DNA of 57,557 nt from Bacteroidaceae bacterium (lineage in GTDB: Bacteria; Bacteroidota; Bacteroidia; Bacteroidales; Bacteroidaceae), in assembly GCA_017552435.1 (NCBI GenBank), contig JAFZPZ010000049.1:1-57557 (forward strand). Reading direction: 5' to 3'. The notes under the pieces were generated by a model. That model saw nothing but the letters and a program-made list of their open reading frames with translations. It was not told the DNA's origin and searched no databases. Each line of letters starts with the position of its first letter. The first letter of the stretch is position 1. Shown in pieces: positions 17,247-25,661 of the stretch. A program made the translations under genes and the position numbers.

Positions 17247-18005
17247 TTAATCGTCGTTTGATTTTGGGAGGGCAGCCAGAGCTTCGGCAGCGGAGAGTAT
17301 GTTGGGATTCTCTTTGTCTTCGCGTATCTTGCCATCGCTAAGCATGATATTGCGGCTACTGTACCTGGCTATATCTGGATTATGGGTGACGAAGATAATG
17401 GTGCGACCCTGACGATGCAGTTCCTGGAAGAGGCACAGTATCTCGAAAGAGGTGCGTGTGTCGAGGTTCCCGGTTGCCTCGTCGGCTAGTATGACTGCAG
17501 GATTGTTGACCAAAGCTCGGGCAATGGCCACTCGCTGCATTTGTCCGCCGGACATTTGGTTGCTCTTGTGATCGAGCCTGTCACCAAGCCCTACGGCCTG
17601 GAGTGCCTGAATAGCAGCTTCCCTACGCTGACGGGAATTGTAGGTCTTATTATACATAAGTGGCAGTTCGACATTCTCCACCGCAGTCGTCTTAGCAAGA
17701 AGATTGTAATTCTGGAAAATGAAGCCTATCTTGCGGTTTCGTAGGATAGCGCGTTCGCTGCGGCGCATTTTACGGACAGGTACGCCGTCCAAAATGTATT
17801 CGCCGCTGGTAGGTGTGTCCAGGCAACCAAGTTGGTTAAGCAACGTACTCTTGCCAGAACCGGAGGTGCCCATGATGGTGACGAACTCACCCTCATAGAT
17901 TTTGAAGCTGACGCCGCGAAGCGCCTTCACCACCTCACTACCGACATGGAAGTCGCGACGGACATCCCGCAGTTCGATAACTACTTTTCTGTCGTTTTTC
18001 TCCAT
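17247..18005 (-). CDS. MacB-type ABC transporter ATP-binding protein
   Basis: 252 aa. Walker A GTSGSGKSTLLNQLG, Q-loop FIFQNYNLL, signature MSGGQMQRVAIARAL, Walker B VILADEATGNLD, and His switch FVTHNPDI. Closest to the LolD/MacB/FtsE group. In this operon ATPase and permease are separate, unlike fused E. coli MacB. The ATG overlaps the stop of the membrane-fusion gene by one base (TAATG), indicating translational coupling. Confidence 0.95.
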   Translation of the reverse strand: MEKNDRKVVIELRDVRRDFHVGSEVVKALRGVSFKIYEGEFVTIMGTSGSGKSTLLNQLGCLDTPTSGEYILDGVPVRKMRRSERAILRNRKIGFIFQNYNLLAKTTAVENVELPLMYNKTYNSRQRREAAIQALQAVGLGDRLDHKSNQMSGGQMQRVAIARALVNNPAVILADEATGNLDTRTSFEILCLFQELHRQGRTIIFVTHNPDIARYSSRNIMLSDGKIREDKENPNILSAAEALAALPKSNDD

Positions 18006-19180
18006 TACTTCTTTTTGTCTTTGTCCTGGTTCCTGTTCTTGGGTTTGGGCATGAAGGGGTTACTGTTCTGTTGCGGGCCCTCCTCGATATCCAAAGCGCT
18101 GCTCTGCACATCGACGATGACCTTTGTGCCGGCATTTAAGCCACTGGTTATCTGTGTCAGCGTACCATTGGTGACGCCGGTCTGTACGGCAATGGCCTTG
18201 AGGTTGGGTCCTTCCTTAGTCCAAACCTTTATGGGACTGTCAACGTCAGTAATTGTCTCGCCGTCATTAAGCATTGCCTCGCTAGGTTTAAAGCGAAGCG
18301 CCTTATTAGGAATAGCAAGTACACCGGGCATTTCAAGTGTGTAGATGACAACATTGGCTGTAAGACCTGGCTTGAGCTTGAGGTCCTGGTTGGGAGCACT
18401 GATGACAACCTGGTAGGTGACGACATTACTTTCGGTTGTTGGCTGTTGGCGAACCTGTGTGACGGCACCCTCGAAGGTGTCATTTGGAAAGGCATCCACA
18501 GTAAAGCTGACGCGTTGTCCTTCCTTTACCTCGCCTATATCTGCCTCATCTACGTCTGCAATGACGCGCATGTCGGTCAGGTCGCGGGCAATGGTGAAGA
18601 GCGTAGGCGTATTGAAGCTGGATGCAACGGTCTGTCCCTCTTCCACCTCTTTCTTCAGCACGACACCGTCAATAGGGCTGGTGATGGTGGCGTAGCCCAG
18701 GTTCGTCTGTGCCTTTTTGACACTCTCCTTCTGGTGGGTAACCGTCTGTTCTGCCTTGATGTATGAAAGGCGTGCCTGCTCGTAGTCGTTGGCAGAGATA
18801 AGGCCTTTGTCGTAGAGTGTCTTGAAACGCTCATAGTTGGTCTTCTGGTAGTCGAGTTCGCTCTGTGCGCTCTTCAGGTTGGCTTGTGCGCTGCTGAGTT
18901 CGCTCATGAGGTTGGTGCGATCGAGTTCTGCGATGATGTCGCCTGCCTTGACCACGCTGTTATAGTCAACATAGAGCTTGCTGACGATACCACTGACCTG
19001 CGTGCCGACATCGACGCTTGTTACAGGTTCGATGGTGCCAGTCGCTGTTACGCTGGTAGTGACATCCTGTATTGCTGCTTCGACCTCAGTGTAGGTGAAT
19101 TCAATTTTTTTGTGGCAACTGGACACGGCTGATGCCGCTAATATCAGCATAGCTGCCTTGAAGAGTGTGTGAGTTCTCAT
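18005..19180 (-). CDS. MacA/HlyD-type membrane fusion lipoprotein
   Basis: 391 aa. Signal peptide with lipobox VSSC (Cys22). A lipoyl/biotinyl half (VDVGTQVSGIVSKLYVDYNS) is followed by an alpha-hairpin coiled coil (residues about 90-165; SSAQANLKSAQSELDYQKTN) and the second lipoyl half (LGYATITSPIDGVVLKKEVE). Beta-barrel and membrane-proximal domains follow, then a charged, Lys/Asn-rich C-terminus. It bridges the inner-membrane ABC transporter and the TolC-like protein encoded next upstream. Confidence 0.93.
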   Translation of the reverse strand: MRTHTLFKAAMLILAASAVSSCHKKIEFTYTEVEAAIQDVTTSVTATGTIEPVTSVDVGTQVSGIVSKLYVDYNSVVKAGDIIAELDRTNLMSELSSAQANLKSAQSELDYQKTNYERFKTLYDKGLISANDYEQARLSYIKAEQTVTHQKESVKKAQTNLGYATITSPIDGVVLKKEVEEGQTVASSFNTPTLFTIARDLTDMRVIADVDEADIGEVKEGQRVSFTVDAFPNDTFEGAVTQVRQQPTTESNVVTYQVVISAPNQDLKLKPGLTANVVIYTLEMPGVLAIPNKALRFKPSEAMLNDGETITDVDSPIKVWTKEGPNLKAIAVQTGVTNGTLTQITSGLNAGTKVIVDVQSSALDIEEGPQQNSNPFMPKPKNRNQDKDKKK

Positions 19181-19247
19181 CTTCTATATATTATATATAA
19201 TGTATATTTTGCTTAATTTGTAATCTCGCCTAAAAGGGAATGGGTGG

Positions 19248-20579
19248 CTATAGTTCTATTTTCTCTCCAGTGTAGAATTTGAGTAGCTGTATGTTATATA
19301 GTGCAGTATATTTGCTTTGCAGCATATCCTGCTCGGCACTGATGACATTGTCGCGTCCTTGCAAAACATCCACGATATTCTTCAATCCGTTCTGGAATTG
19401 TTCGTTCAACAATTCATAGCTGGCTTCCTGACTCTTGACACGTGTCTTGGCAGCGATGTAGTTCTGCTGCCCATTATTGGCATTAATCCAGTATTGTTCG
19501 ATGGTACTGGAGAGCGTGTTTTTCTTCTCCTGAAGGTCAAGTTTGGAGGAAAGCTGTTGTAGTTTGGCATTTTTGACATTTGACATGTTGCGACGATTGT
19601 CAAAAATGGGTACGCTCAGATTGAGTCCGGCGCTCATGTTCAGATTCGTCTTCATCTGTTCGCCCCATTTGTTGTTGCTTCCGCTAGAATGATTACTTCC
19701 GAGACTTGCACTAGCGCCGATGGTTGGTAAGAAGCCGCGCCTGGCTATATCAAGCTGCATGTCGGCAGCCTCAATACTGAGTTCTGCACTTTTTATCTCC
19801 GGACGGATTTCCAGCGCCTTGGCATAGGCATCTTGTACACTTGGAACAAGAGCCATCACCTGTTCGTCTGTAGGTGTGCTTCCACCGACATCGAAGGGCG
19901 TATTAAGATCCAGTTCAAGTAATGCCTTGAGCTGACGTTTGAAGTCGGCAAGTTGTGTCTCGCTGTTGACAACGGAGTATTGGGCGCTACTGAGCTGAGC
20001 TTCAAGCTGAGCAACATCAGCTCGCGCTAGTTGTCCCTGTCTTACCATTTCTACGCCACGGTCGAACTGACTCTGTGCGGTCTTGAGAAGTTGCTCGTTG
20101 ACATTCTTTGCCTCCTTCGTGTACATGATTCTTACATAGAGCAGAGCTATCTGCTCCTGTATGGAAAGCTCACTTTGCTCTGTGGCAAGGGCGGTGATTT
20201 GGTTTTGTAGTTTCTGCTCCTTAATGTTCTTTTGGTTGATTCCACCATTCCAGAGAGTTACACTTGCGTTCAGACCGTATGAACCTTGATAGGTGGCATT
20301 GCTTCGGGTGCTGGTTACCTGATCTCCTTGTACTACGTTGATGACCTGGGTGAAGGGTCGGTAACCTAAACTGTGGCTCGTACTGAAGCTGAGACTAGGG
20401 AAGAGAACTCCCTTATCCTGCCAGAGACTTACTTCACCGCGTTCTTCGCTGATGCGATTTTTCTGAATTTGTATGTTATGATTCAACGCATGGTTTATAC
20501 AATCCTGCAGAGTCCACACTTGTTGGGCATAGATTGTTCCGCAGCATAGAATAAGGAGGGATAAGATTCTTGCTTTCAT
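19248..20579 (-). CDS. TolC-family outer membrane efflux protein
   Basis: 443 aa. Signal peptide (residues 1-18), then the paired TolC repeats with long coiled-coil regions (residues about 110-220 and 300-430; QFDRGVEMVRQGQLARADVA and NEQFQNGLKNIVDVLQGRDN are characteristic). First gene of the efflux operon, with a TAACTTTG promoter box at 20610-20617. Confidence 0.93.
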   Translation of the reverse strand: MKARILSLLILCCGTIYAQQVWTLQDCINHALNHNIQIQKNRISEERGEVSLWQDKGVLFPSLSFSTSHSLGYRPFTQVINVVQGDQVTSTRSNATYQGSYGLNASVTLWNGGINQKNIKEQKLQNQITALATEQSELSIQEQIALLYVRIMYTKEAKNVNEQLLKTAQSQFDRGVEMVRQGQLARADVAQLEAQLSSAQYSVVNSETQLADFKRQLKALLELDLNTPFDVGGSTPTDEQVMALVPSVQDAYAKALEIRPEIKSAELSIEAADMQLDIARRGFLPTIGASASLGSNHSSGSNNKWGEQMKTNLNMSAGLNLSVPIFDNRRNMSNVKNAKLQQLSSKLDLQEKKNTLSSTIEQYWINANNGQQNYIAAKTRVKSQEASYELLNEQFQNGLKNIVDVLQGRDNVISAEQDMLQSKYTALYNIQLLKFYTGEKIEL

Positions 20580-20609
20580 TTATTTGTGATTCGTGTGCGT
20601 TTTGCTTTG

Positions 20610-20617
20610 CAAAGTTA
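20610..20617 (-). promoter_or_regulatory. Promoter -7 box for the efflux operon
   Basis: TAACTTTG on the minus strand, about 30 nt before the TolC-like ATG. Confidence 0.5.
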
Positions 20618-20649
20618 GTGTTTTTTTTGATAAATTGTATGAATTAGTC

Positions 20650-21678
20650 TTATTTCTTCGCTTCTTCAAGCGGCAATTGACTAAATGTATGGCGTTGTCT
20701 GGCGTAATACTGCCACAGTAGATTAATTGGACTGAGTATTTGGCTCGCGGGAACGATTGTCGCAGCTAGGTTGCGGTCTCTGTCAGCTTTGAATTCCGAT
20801 TTCATGCGGTAAAAGTCAAAATGTGCCTTTAGAACGGCCCAGCATGATGCAAAGTGGCAGCCGACCAGGAAATGCAAAGCGGCAGCAGCGTCAAGCAGGC
20901 TACGCCAATGCATAACTGCACAAAAGTTTTTCTCCGGCAGGTTCTTATAGAGGAGTAACAGGTTGTTTCGAAAATTGAGATAGGCCTTGCGCGGACTTTC
21001 TGTTGGCAAGGTGCCTCCACCTACATGATAGACGATGCTTTGTGGAATGCAGACAATACTATAGCCACGACTGCGGAGACGCCAGCAAAGGTCAATTTCT
21101 TCCTGATGAGCAAAGAAGCGTGCATCTAATCCTCCTGCTTCCATATACACATTTCTCCGTATGAGCAGGGCCGCTCCCGTTGCCCAAGCCACAGGTGCGA
21201 TGCTGTCGTACTGTCCTTCGTCGCGTTCTACTGTTCCAAGAATGCGTCCTCGGCAGAAAGGGAAACCCAAACGTCCGATATAGCCGCCACAGGCTCCGGC
21301 ATATTCCAACATGTCGGGTGCCCATTCGCATCGTATCTTCGGCTGGCAGGCGGCAACTTCTGGATGCTGATTCATGTATTCGAGCATAGGTTTTAACCAG
21401 CCAATTTCTACGCGGACATCGCTGTTGAGTAGCAGGCAAAGGTCGCTGTCTATCTGAGAGATGGCTTTGTTGTAGCCTTCTGCAAAACCGTAGTTGCGGT
21501 CGAAGACAAGGGTTCGGATATTGGGGAATTTTTCAGCAAGCAGTTTGAGCGAGTCATCTGTGCTACCGTTATCGGCAACGATAACCTCTGCCTCGGGCGA
21601 GTGCTCGATGACGGAAGGCAAGAATCGGCGCAGCATTTCAACGCCGTTCCAGTTAAGTATGACGATGCTCAACGACAT
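20650..21678 (-). CDS. Family 2 glycosyltransferase
   Basis: 342 aa, GT-A fold. Nucleotide-sugar site SIVILNWNGVEMLRRFLPSV and VIVADNGSTDDS; metal-binding region LCLLLNSDVRV; acceptor region FFAHQEEIDLCWRLRSRGY. Similar to the rhamnosyltransferase-type GT2 group. A hydrophobic segment near residues 270-300 may associate it with the membrane. Target glycan unknown. The ATG at 21678 is part of a heptad array that also contains the mtaB stop. Confidence 0.92.
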   Translation of the reverse strand: MSLSIVILNWNGVEMLRRFLPSVIEHSPEAEVIVADNGSTDDSLKLLAEKFPNIRTLVFDRNYGFAEGYNKAISQIDSDLCLLLNSDVRVEIGWLKPMLEYMNQHPEVAACQPKIRCEWAPDMLEYAGACGGYIGRLGFPFCRGRILGTVERDEGQYDSIAPVAWATGAALLIRRNVYMEAGGLDARFFAHQEEIDLCWRLRSRGYSIVCIPQSIVYHVGGGTLPTESPRKAYLNFRNNLLLLYKNLPEKNFCAVMHWRSLLDAAAALHFLVGCHFASCWAVLKAHFDFYRMKSEFKADRDRNLAATIVPASQILSPINLLWQYYARQRHTFSQLPLEEAKK

Positions 21679-21705
21679 TTACTATTTAATCATTTACAAT
21701 TTACT
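21677..21705. repeat. Heptad array joining mtaB and the glycosyltransferase
   Basis: Plus strand ATTTACT, ATTTAATC, ATTTACA, ATTTACT (7-8 bp units). It supplies both the mtaB stop (minus-strand TGA, in AATTGTAAATGATT) and the start ATG of the next gene. The arrangement is almost identical to 28126-28161. Confidence 0.7.
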
Positions 21706-23042
21706 ATTTCCCCTTTCAGCGCATCTCCCTTCTCGTTCCATTCACCCAGACGAACTGGCACAATCGTATTGTCCAATGCTCCCTCTCCTTTGGAGGGGGT
21801 AGGGGTGAGGCTAACCCTGATGTAGTTGTCCGTGAAACCATGCATGATACCGGCCTTTTTACTATGTTCAAGCAGAACAGGTCGCGTCTGTCCTTTATAT
21901 ATATTATAATATGTATGCAACTTCTCGTCGCTCAGCGAGAGTATCTGCTGACTGCGTTCATGTTTTTTTGCGGGCGATACGATGCCTGGTATATCCAGAG
22001 CCTTTGTGCCTGGGCGCTCGCTGTAACTGAACACATGATATTGGCTTACAGGTAGTGCCTCCATGAAGCTACGCGCTTGGACAAATAGCTCGTCCGTCTC
22101 GCCTCGCATTCCTACGATAACATCCACACCTATAAAGGCATCTGGGATGTGTCGTCGCACTTCTTCTATCTTCTCTACGAAGAATTTCGTGTCGTAACGG
22201 CGGTGCATGAGGCGAAGTACTTCGTCGCTGCCGCTTTGCAGAGGAATGTGAAAGTGCGGCATAAAGGCACGGCTTTTGGCGCAGAATTCTATGATTTCCT
22301 CTGTAAGCAGATTGGGCTCTATGCTGCTGATGCGATAACGCTCGATTCCCTCTACCTGGTCGAGAGCGCGGAGTAGGTCCAGGAATGATTCACCTGTTGA
22401 TTTTCCAAAGTCTCCGATGTTGACACCAGTCAGAACTATCTCCTTGCCTCCCTGCTGTGCTGCCTCTTCTGCTTGTTTTACGAGCGAGGCAATACTGCCG
22501 TTCCGGCTGCGGCCTCGGGCGAAGGGGATGGTACAGTAGGTGCAGTAGTAGTCACAGCCGTCCTGCACTTTCAGGAAGAAGCGCGTGCGTTCACCGCAGG
22601 CACAACTGGGCATAAAGGAACGAATATCGGCTGTACGGGTGGCAATATACTCGCGTGCAGCTATAGTCCGTTCTTCGGGCATCATTGCTATGCGTTCCGA
22701 AATATATTGTAGGATGTTGCCTTTTTGTTCTGCTCCTATCACTAGATCGACGCCTTCGAGACCTGCCACCTGCCTCGGCCTAAGCTGTGCATAGCAGCCT
22801 GTCACTACTATCAGAGCCCCTGGATGTTTGCGTCTGAGTCTGCTGATGGCTTGTCTGCCTTTGCTGTCCGCCACCTCTGTGACGCTACAGGTATTCACGA
22901 TGCAGATGTCTGCTATCTCCCCACTGCTGGCGGTATCCACACCCGCAGCCTTCATTTGCTGCGTTATGGTACTCGTCTCTGCAAAGTTTAGTTTGCAGCC
23001 GAGAGTATAATAGACCGCTTTCTTTCCATTTAAGGCATTCAC
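21690..23042 (-). CDS. mtaB: tRNA t6A37 methylthiotransferase MtaB
   Basis: 450 aa. Converts t6A37 to ms2t6A37 in tRNAs. N-terminal UPF0004 domain (YYTLGCKLNFAETST, NTCSVTE, VVTGCYAQL), radical SAM domain with CDYYCTYC cluster ligands, and C-terminal TRAM domain. Start is GTG at 23042 (cac on the plus strand), 5 nt after a TAACTTTG box (23047-23054), so the transcript could be leaderless. In the TRAM region a 12-residue stretch (SLTPTPSKGEGA) encoded by a palindromic element (21778-21812) interrupts what in Bacteroides MtaB, as I recall it, is a short loop. The last residues EIVNCK come from a heptad array. Confidence 0.93.
   Translation of the reverse strand: MNALNGKKAVYYTLGCKLNFAETSTITQQMKAAGVDTASSGEIADICIVNTCSVTEVADSKGRQAISRLRRKHPGALIVVTGCYAQLRPRQVAGLEGVDLVIGAEQKGNILQYISERIAMMPEERTIAAREYIATRTADIRSFMPSCACGERTRFFLKVQDGCDYYCTYCTIPFARGRSRNGSIASLVKQAEEAAQQGGKEIVLTGVNIGDFGKSTGESFLDLLRALDQVEGIERYRISSIEPNLLTEEIIEFCAKSRAFMPHFHIPLQSGSDEVLRLMHRRYDTKFFVEKIEEVRRHIPDAFIGVDVIVGMRGETDELFVQARSFMEALPVSQYHVFSYSERPGTKALDIPGIVSPAKKHERSQQILSLSDEKLHTYYNIYKGQTRPVLLEHSKKAGIMHGFTDNYIRVSLTPTPSKGEGALDNTIVPVRLGEWNEKGDALKGEIVNCK
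21778..21812. repeat. Palindromic element in frame in mtaB
   Basis: Plus strand GCTCCCTCTCCTTTGGAGG then GGGTAGGGGTGAGGCT. On the coding strand it reads SLTPTPSKGEGA. Same element as 38081-38113 and related to 30843-30877. Confidence 0.75.
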
Positions 23043-23046
23043 GCCG

Positions 23047-23054
23047 CAAAGTTA
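23047..23054 (-). promoter_or_regulatory. Promoter -7 box for mtaB (leaderless?)
   Basis: TAACTTTG ends 5 nt before the GTG at 23042, leaving essentially no leader. Confidence 0.45.
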
Positions 23055-23192
23055 CACATTTTCCCTGAAAATGCCAAAAATTTTAAGAAAAGATAAGAAA
23101 CGCTAGTATTGAATTCCAAGCACTTAAATAATTTTTATAAAAAAAGATGAAAAAAAGTTCATAAAAGTTGCTTGTAATTCAGAAAAACGTCG

Positions 23193-23200
23193 TACCTTTG
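23193..23200 (+). promoter_or_regulatory. Promoter -7 box for the Cys-rich lipoprotein
   Basis: TACCTTTG with TTG at 23168-23170 and TTGT at 23172-23175. A leader of about 45 nt precedes the ATG at 23252. The match is strong, so expression may be high. Confidence 0.7.
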
Positions 23201-23251
23201 CAGCGTTTTAATAAGCAATTGATTGTTTTACACGTTTTAAAAGCAAAAAAA

Positions 23252-23443
23252 ATGAAGAAGTTAGCATTTTTGTTCGCAGCTGTTGTAGCTGTATCTTTCG
23301 CATCTTGTGGTCAGAAGACCGAGCAGGGTTCTTGCTGCGATAGCGACAGCGTTGCTGTTGAAGAGGCAGTGTGCTGTGACACTTGCGCTTGCGATAGCTG
23401 CGCTTGCGACACATGCACTTGCGCTTGCCCCGCTGCAGAATAA
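23252..23443 (+). CDS. Tiny cysteine-rich lipoprotein
   Basis: 63 aa from the ATG at 23252 (MKKLAFLFAAVVAVSFASCG); in-frame upstream codons to 23168 precede the transcription start and are rejected. Lipobox FASC puts the lipidated Cys at residue 19. The mature 45 residues hold 12 Cys (including the lipidated one), in CC pairs and a C-terminal run of CxC repeats (CDTCACDSCACDTCTCAC), with acidic spacers. The same signal peptide occurs on small Ala/Glu-rich Bacteroidales lipoproteins; the Cys run is the oddity. A metallothionein-like metal-binding role is an inference. The gene stands alone with its own promoter and terminator. Confidence 0.85.
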   Translation: MKKLAFLFAAVVAVSFASCGQKTEQGSCCDSDSVAVEEAVCCDTCACDSCACDTCTCACPAAE

Positions 23444-23467
23444 GCAACAGACGAGCAAAAAAGTCTC

Positions 23468-23503
23468 AAAGGACTGTGCCAATAGGCATGGTCCTTTTTT
23501 TGT
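23468..23503 (+). terminator. Intrinsic terminator of the Cys-rich lipoprotein gene
   Basis: AAAGGACTGTGCC, loop AATA, GGCATGGTCCTTT, then a run of T. About 13-bp stem with two wobble pairs. Confidence 0.85.
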
Positions 23504-23506
23504 TAT

Positions 23507-24463
23507 TTAGATGCGATTCAATGTTTCGCCTCGCAGGAAGGCTGTCATATTGTTTGTGGCGATGTCGATGAGGCGGCGGCGCGCCGCTGCGGAGGCCCAG
23601 GCGATGTGGGGCGTGATGTGGCAGCGAGGAGCAGTGATGAGAGGACTACCCTTACGAGGCGGTTCTTCTGTCAATACATCTACACCTACGGCATATATCC
23701 GGTTGTTGGCAAGGGCATCGGCTACGGCCTGTTCGTCGAGTAGTGGCCCGCGACCTGTATTGATAAGTATGGCTGTCGGCTTCATGAACGCTAGGCGTTC
23801 TCGGTTTACCAGATGACGTGTCTCATCCGTCAAGGGACAATGCAGGCTTACCACATCTGCCTCTCGGAACAGCTGTTCGTAGTCCTTCGCCTTGCGTATC
23901 CCCAATTGGGTGAGCGTTTCCTCGGACTTGCTGCTCACCGCCATTACCTGCATTCCCAACGCTTGGGCCATTTTTGCTACTTGCTTGCCAATATTGCCAA
24001 GACCTACAATGCCCATAGTGAGGCCATCCAATTCTATGAGCGGTGCCTTTGTGAAGGAGAAGTCCGGACTCTGCTGCCATTTGCCATTTCTGACTGCTTC
24101 GGCATGAAGTGCAACCTGGTTTGTGATGTTCAGCAGGTGTGCCATCACCATTTGGGCAACAGACATTGTGCTGTAGGCAGGAATATTTGTGACGGCAATG
24201 CCCCGGCGATGTGCTTCTGCGATATCTACTACGTTGTAGCCAGTTGCCAATACGCCGATGTAACGCAGTTTCGGCAGAGCAGCCATAGCGGAGGCATCAA
24301 TTACAACTTTGTTTGTCAGCAGTACTTCGGCACCTTCGGCTCGGCTGAGCAACTCCTCGGGAGCTGTCCGGTCATATACCGTAAGTTCACCAAATTCCCT
24401 AAGCCCGTCCCATGACAGGTCGCCAGGATTAGCTGTATAGCCGTCGAGTATGACTATCTTCAT
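23507..24463 (-). CDS. D-2-hydroxyacid dehydrogenase (NAD-dependent)
   Basis: 318 aa. Rossmann motif MGIVGLGNIGKQVAKMAQAL; catalytic Arg in INTGRGPLLDE, Glu in LTEEPPRKGSP, His in ITPHIAWAS. Resembles glycerate/hydroxypyruvate reductases; the substrate is not certain. The stop lies just beyond the T-run of the facing lipoprotein terminator. It is followed (minus strand) by nothing else; upstream is the nucleotidyltransferase-kinase fusion, 27 nt away. Confidence 0.9.
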   Translation of the reverse strand: MKIVILDGYTANPGDLSWDGLREFGELTVYDRTAPEELLSRAEGAEVLLTNKVVIDASAMAALPKLRYIGVLATGYNVVDIAEAHRRGIAVTNIPAYSTMSVAQMVMAHLLNITNQVALHAEAVRNGKWQQSPDFSFTKAPLIELDGLTMGIVGLGNIGKQVAKMAQALGMQVMAVSSKSEETLTQLGIRKAKDYEQLFREADVVSLHCPLTDETRHLVNRERLAFMKPTAILINTGRGPLLDEQAVADALANNRIYAVGVDVLTEEPPRKGSPLITAPRCHITPHIAWASAAARRRLIDIATNNMTAFLRGETLNRI

Positions 24464-24490
24464 TTTGTCCTTGCTTCTTTTTCAGTCCGT

Positions 24491-25657
24491 TTACCTTCGG
24501 ATGGTGAGCGGAATTGCCTCTTTGTGTGCTTTGCAGAAGGCCTTGGTATCGTCAATAACCAGTGCCAGGTAGCCGCCTCCGCCTGCTCCTGGCATCTTCC
24601 AAGCCAGTACACCATCCATAGCCGAGTATAGGTCTATATATTCTTGAACACCAGGCTGAATCATGGCCGGGAACATCGCAACTTGTGCGTTGAACGAAGC
24701 CAGGTATGCTGCGGCGAAAGCCTGCAGGTCGGCACGCATGATGGCATTCCAGCAATCATCAGCGGCTTGTGCGAGGGCTTTCACCTTCGGTTCTGTGATG
24801 TCTTTGCCTTCAACCACCGAGCAACCGGGGCGGCGGGGAAACATCGGCACGAGGCACAGATGGCTTTCCAACCAACCGAGCACCTTCTCATCCTGACATT
24901 GTTCTATCTTGTCCGGCCAGTAGCGGGCATCGTAATAGTGACGGCAGAGGCCCGGCACACAGATGCCGATGGCGTCCTGCGCTCCGGAGATGATGCCGTC
25001 GCTGCGCTCGGGATCGTTCTCGAAGCAGAAAACCAGTTTGGCAAGCATCTCGGCATCCATCTCGGGCAGCTTCATCGGCCATATCTTCTGAATCTGTTTG
25101 CGCGTTGAGGTAGATAGGCCACAGCGGTCACGGACTTCGAAGTTGGGCACGAGGGATATTGTGAGAGCCCATCCGGGAGCGAAACAGCTGACGTATGGCT
25201 GGTCAATCCAGGTGCCGGCAAGGTCCAAACGGGTGGGTATCTCGCAAATCTGTGCCTTTATGTTTGTACTGCTGCGGGCATCAAGGCCTTCGGCTGGGGT
25301 ACGTTCGAGCACAATGTATTCTATGCCGTGCTCTTCGCAGAAGCGGCGCTTCTCCTCGCTTGCTCCGTCGACATTTACCACGAAACGGTCGGGCTTCAGC
25401 GCCTCGACTGTAGGCACGAAGTCCATTATTCCGCTTCCCTGATTGATGAAGGCATCTTTGACATAGCGTATGCTCTGCACCATGAAGAGGCGTTCCTTCT
25501 CGGGATAGACGGTACGGTGATTCTTGTACTTCAAAATGGTGGCATCAGAACCGATACCTACATACAGGTCGCCGTATTGGGCTGCCTGCCGGAAGAACTC
25601 CACATGTCCGCTATGCAGCAAGTCATAGCATCCACTTACAAAAACCTTCTTATTCAT
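24491..25657 (-). CDS. Nucleotidyltransferase fused to a GHMP-like kinase
   Basis: 388 aa. Residues 1-140: cytidylyltransferase-like fold (FVSGCYDLLHSGHVEFFRQA with the HxGH ATP/CTP site; YPEKERLFMVQSIRYV), similar to the HldE/RfaE nucleotidyltransferase half. Residues about 145-388: GHMP kinase-type motifs, PTRLDLAGTWIDQP (motif 1), SDGIISGAQDAIGI (phosphate-loop region) and KMPGAGGGGYLALV (motif 3). Such a fusion could phosphorylate a sugar at C1 and activate it with a nucleotide. It begins 4 nt after a rhamnose-type mutarotase gene, so an L-sugar such as fucose or rhamnose is possible; a heptose is the alternative. The kinase half is shorter than usual. Confidence 0.75.
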   Translation of the reverse strand: MNKKVFVSGCYDLLHSGHVEFFRQAAQYGDLYVGIGSDATILKYKNHRTVYPEKERLFMVQSIRYVKDAFINQGSGIMDFVPTVEALKPDRFVVNVDGASEEKRRFCEEHGIEYIVLERTPAEGLDARSSTNIKAQICEIPTRLDLAGTWIDQPYVSCFAPGWALTISLVPNFEVRDRCGLSTSTRKQIQKIWPMKLPEMDAEMLAKLVFCFENDPERSDGIISGAQDAIGICVPGLCRHYYDARYWPDKIEQCQDEKVLGWLESHLCLVPMFPRRPGCSVVEGKDITEPKVKALAQAADDCWNAIMRADLQAFAAAYLASFNAQVAMFPAMIQPGVQEYIDLYSAMDGVLAWKMPGAGGGGYLALVIDDTKAFCKAHKEAIPLTIRR

Positions 25658-25661
25658 TAGT

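Noticed and set aside
16022-17335. Permease start at 17335
   Set aside because: The extra 30 residues overlap the ATPase gene and lack features; the ATG at 17245 follows the ATPase stop by 1 nt and gives a typical N-terminus.
23168-23443. 91-residue form of the Cys-rich protein
   Set aside because: The first codons lie upstream of the promoter's start site; the ATG at 23252 gives a perfect lipoprotein signal peptide.
24463-24491. Heptad array between the dehydrogenase and the kinase fusion
   Set aside because: TTGTCCTTGCTTCTTT looks related to the CTCCTTG words but does not keep a 7-bp period.
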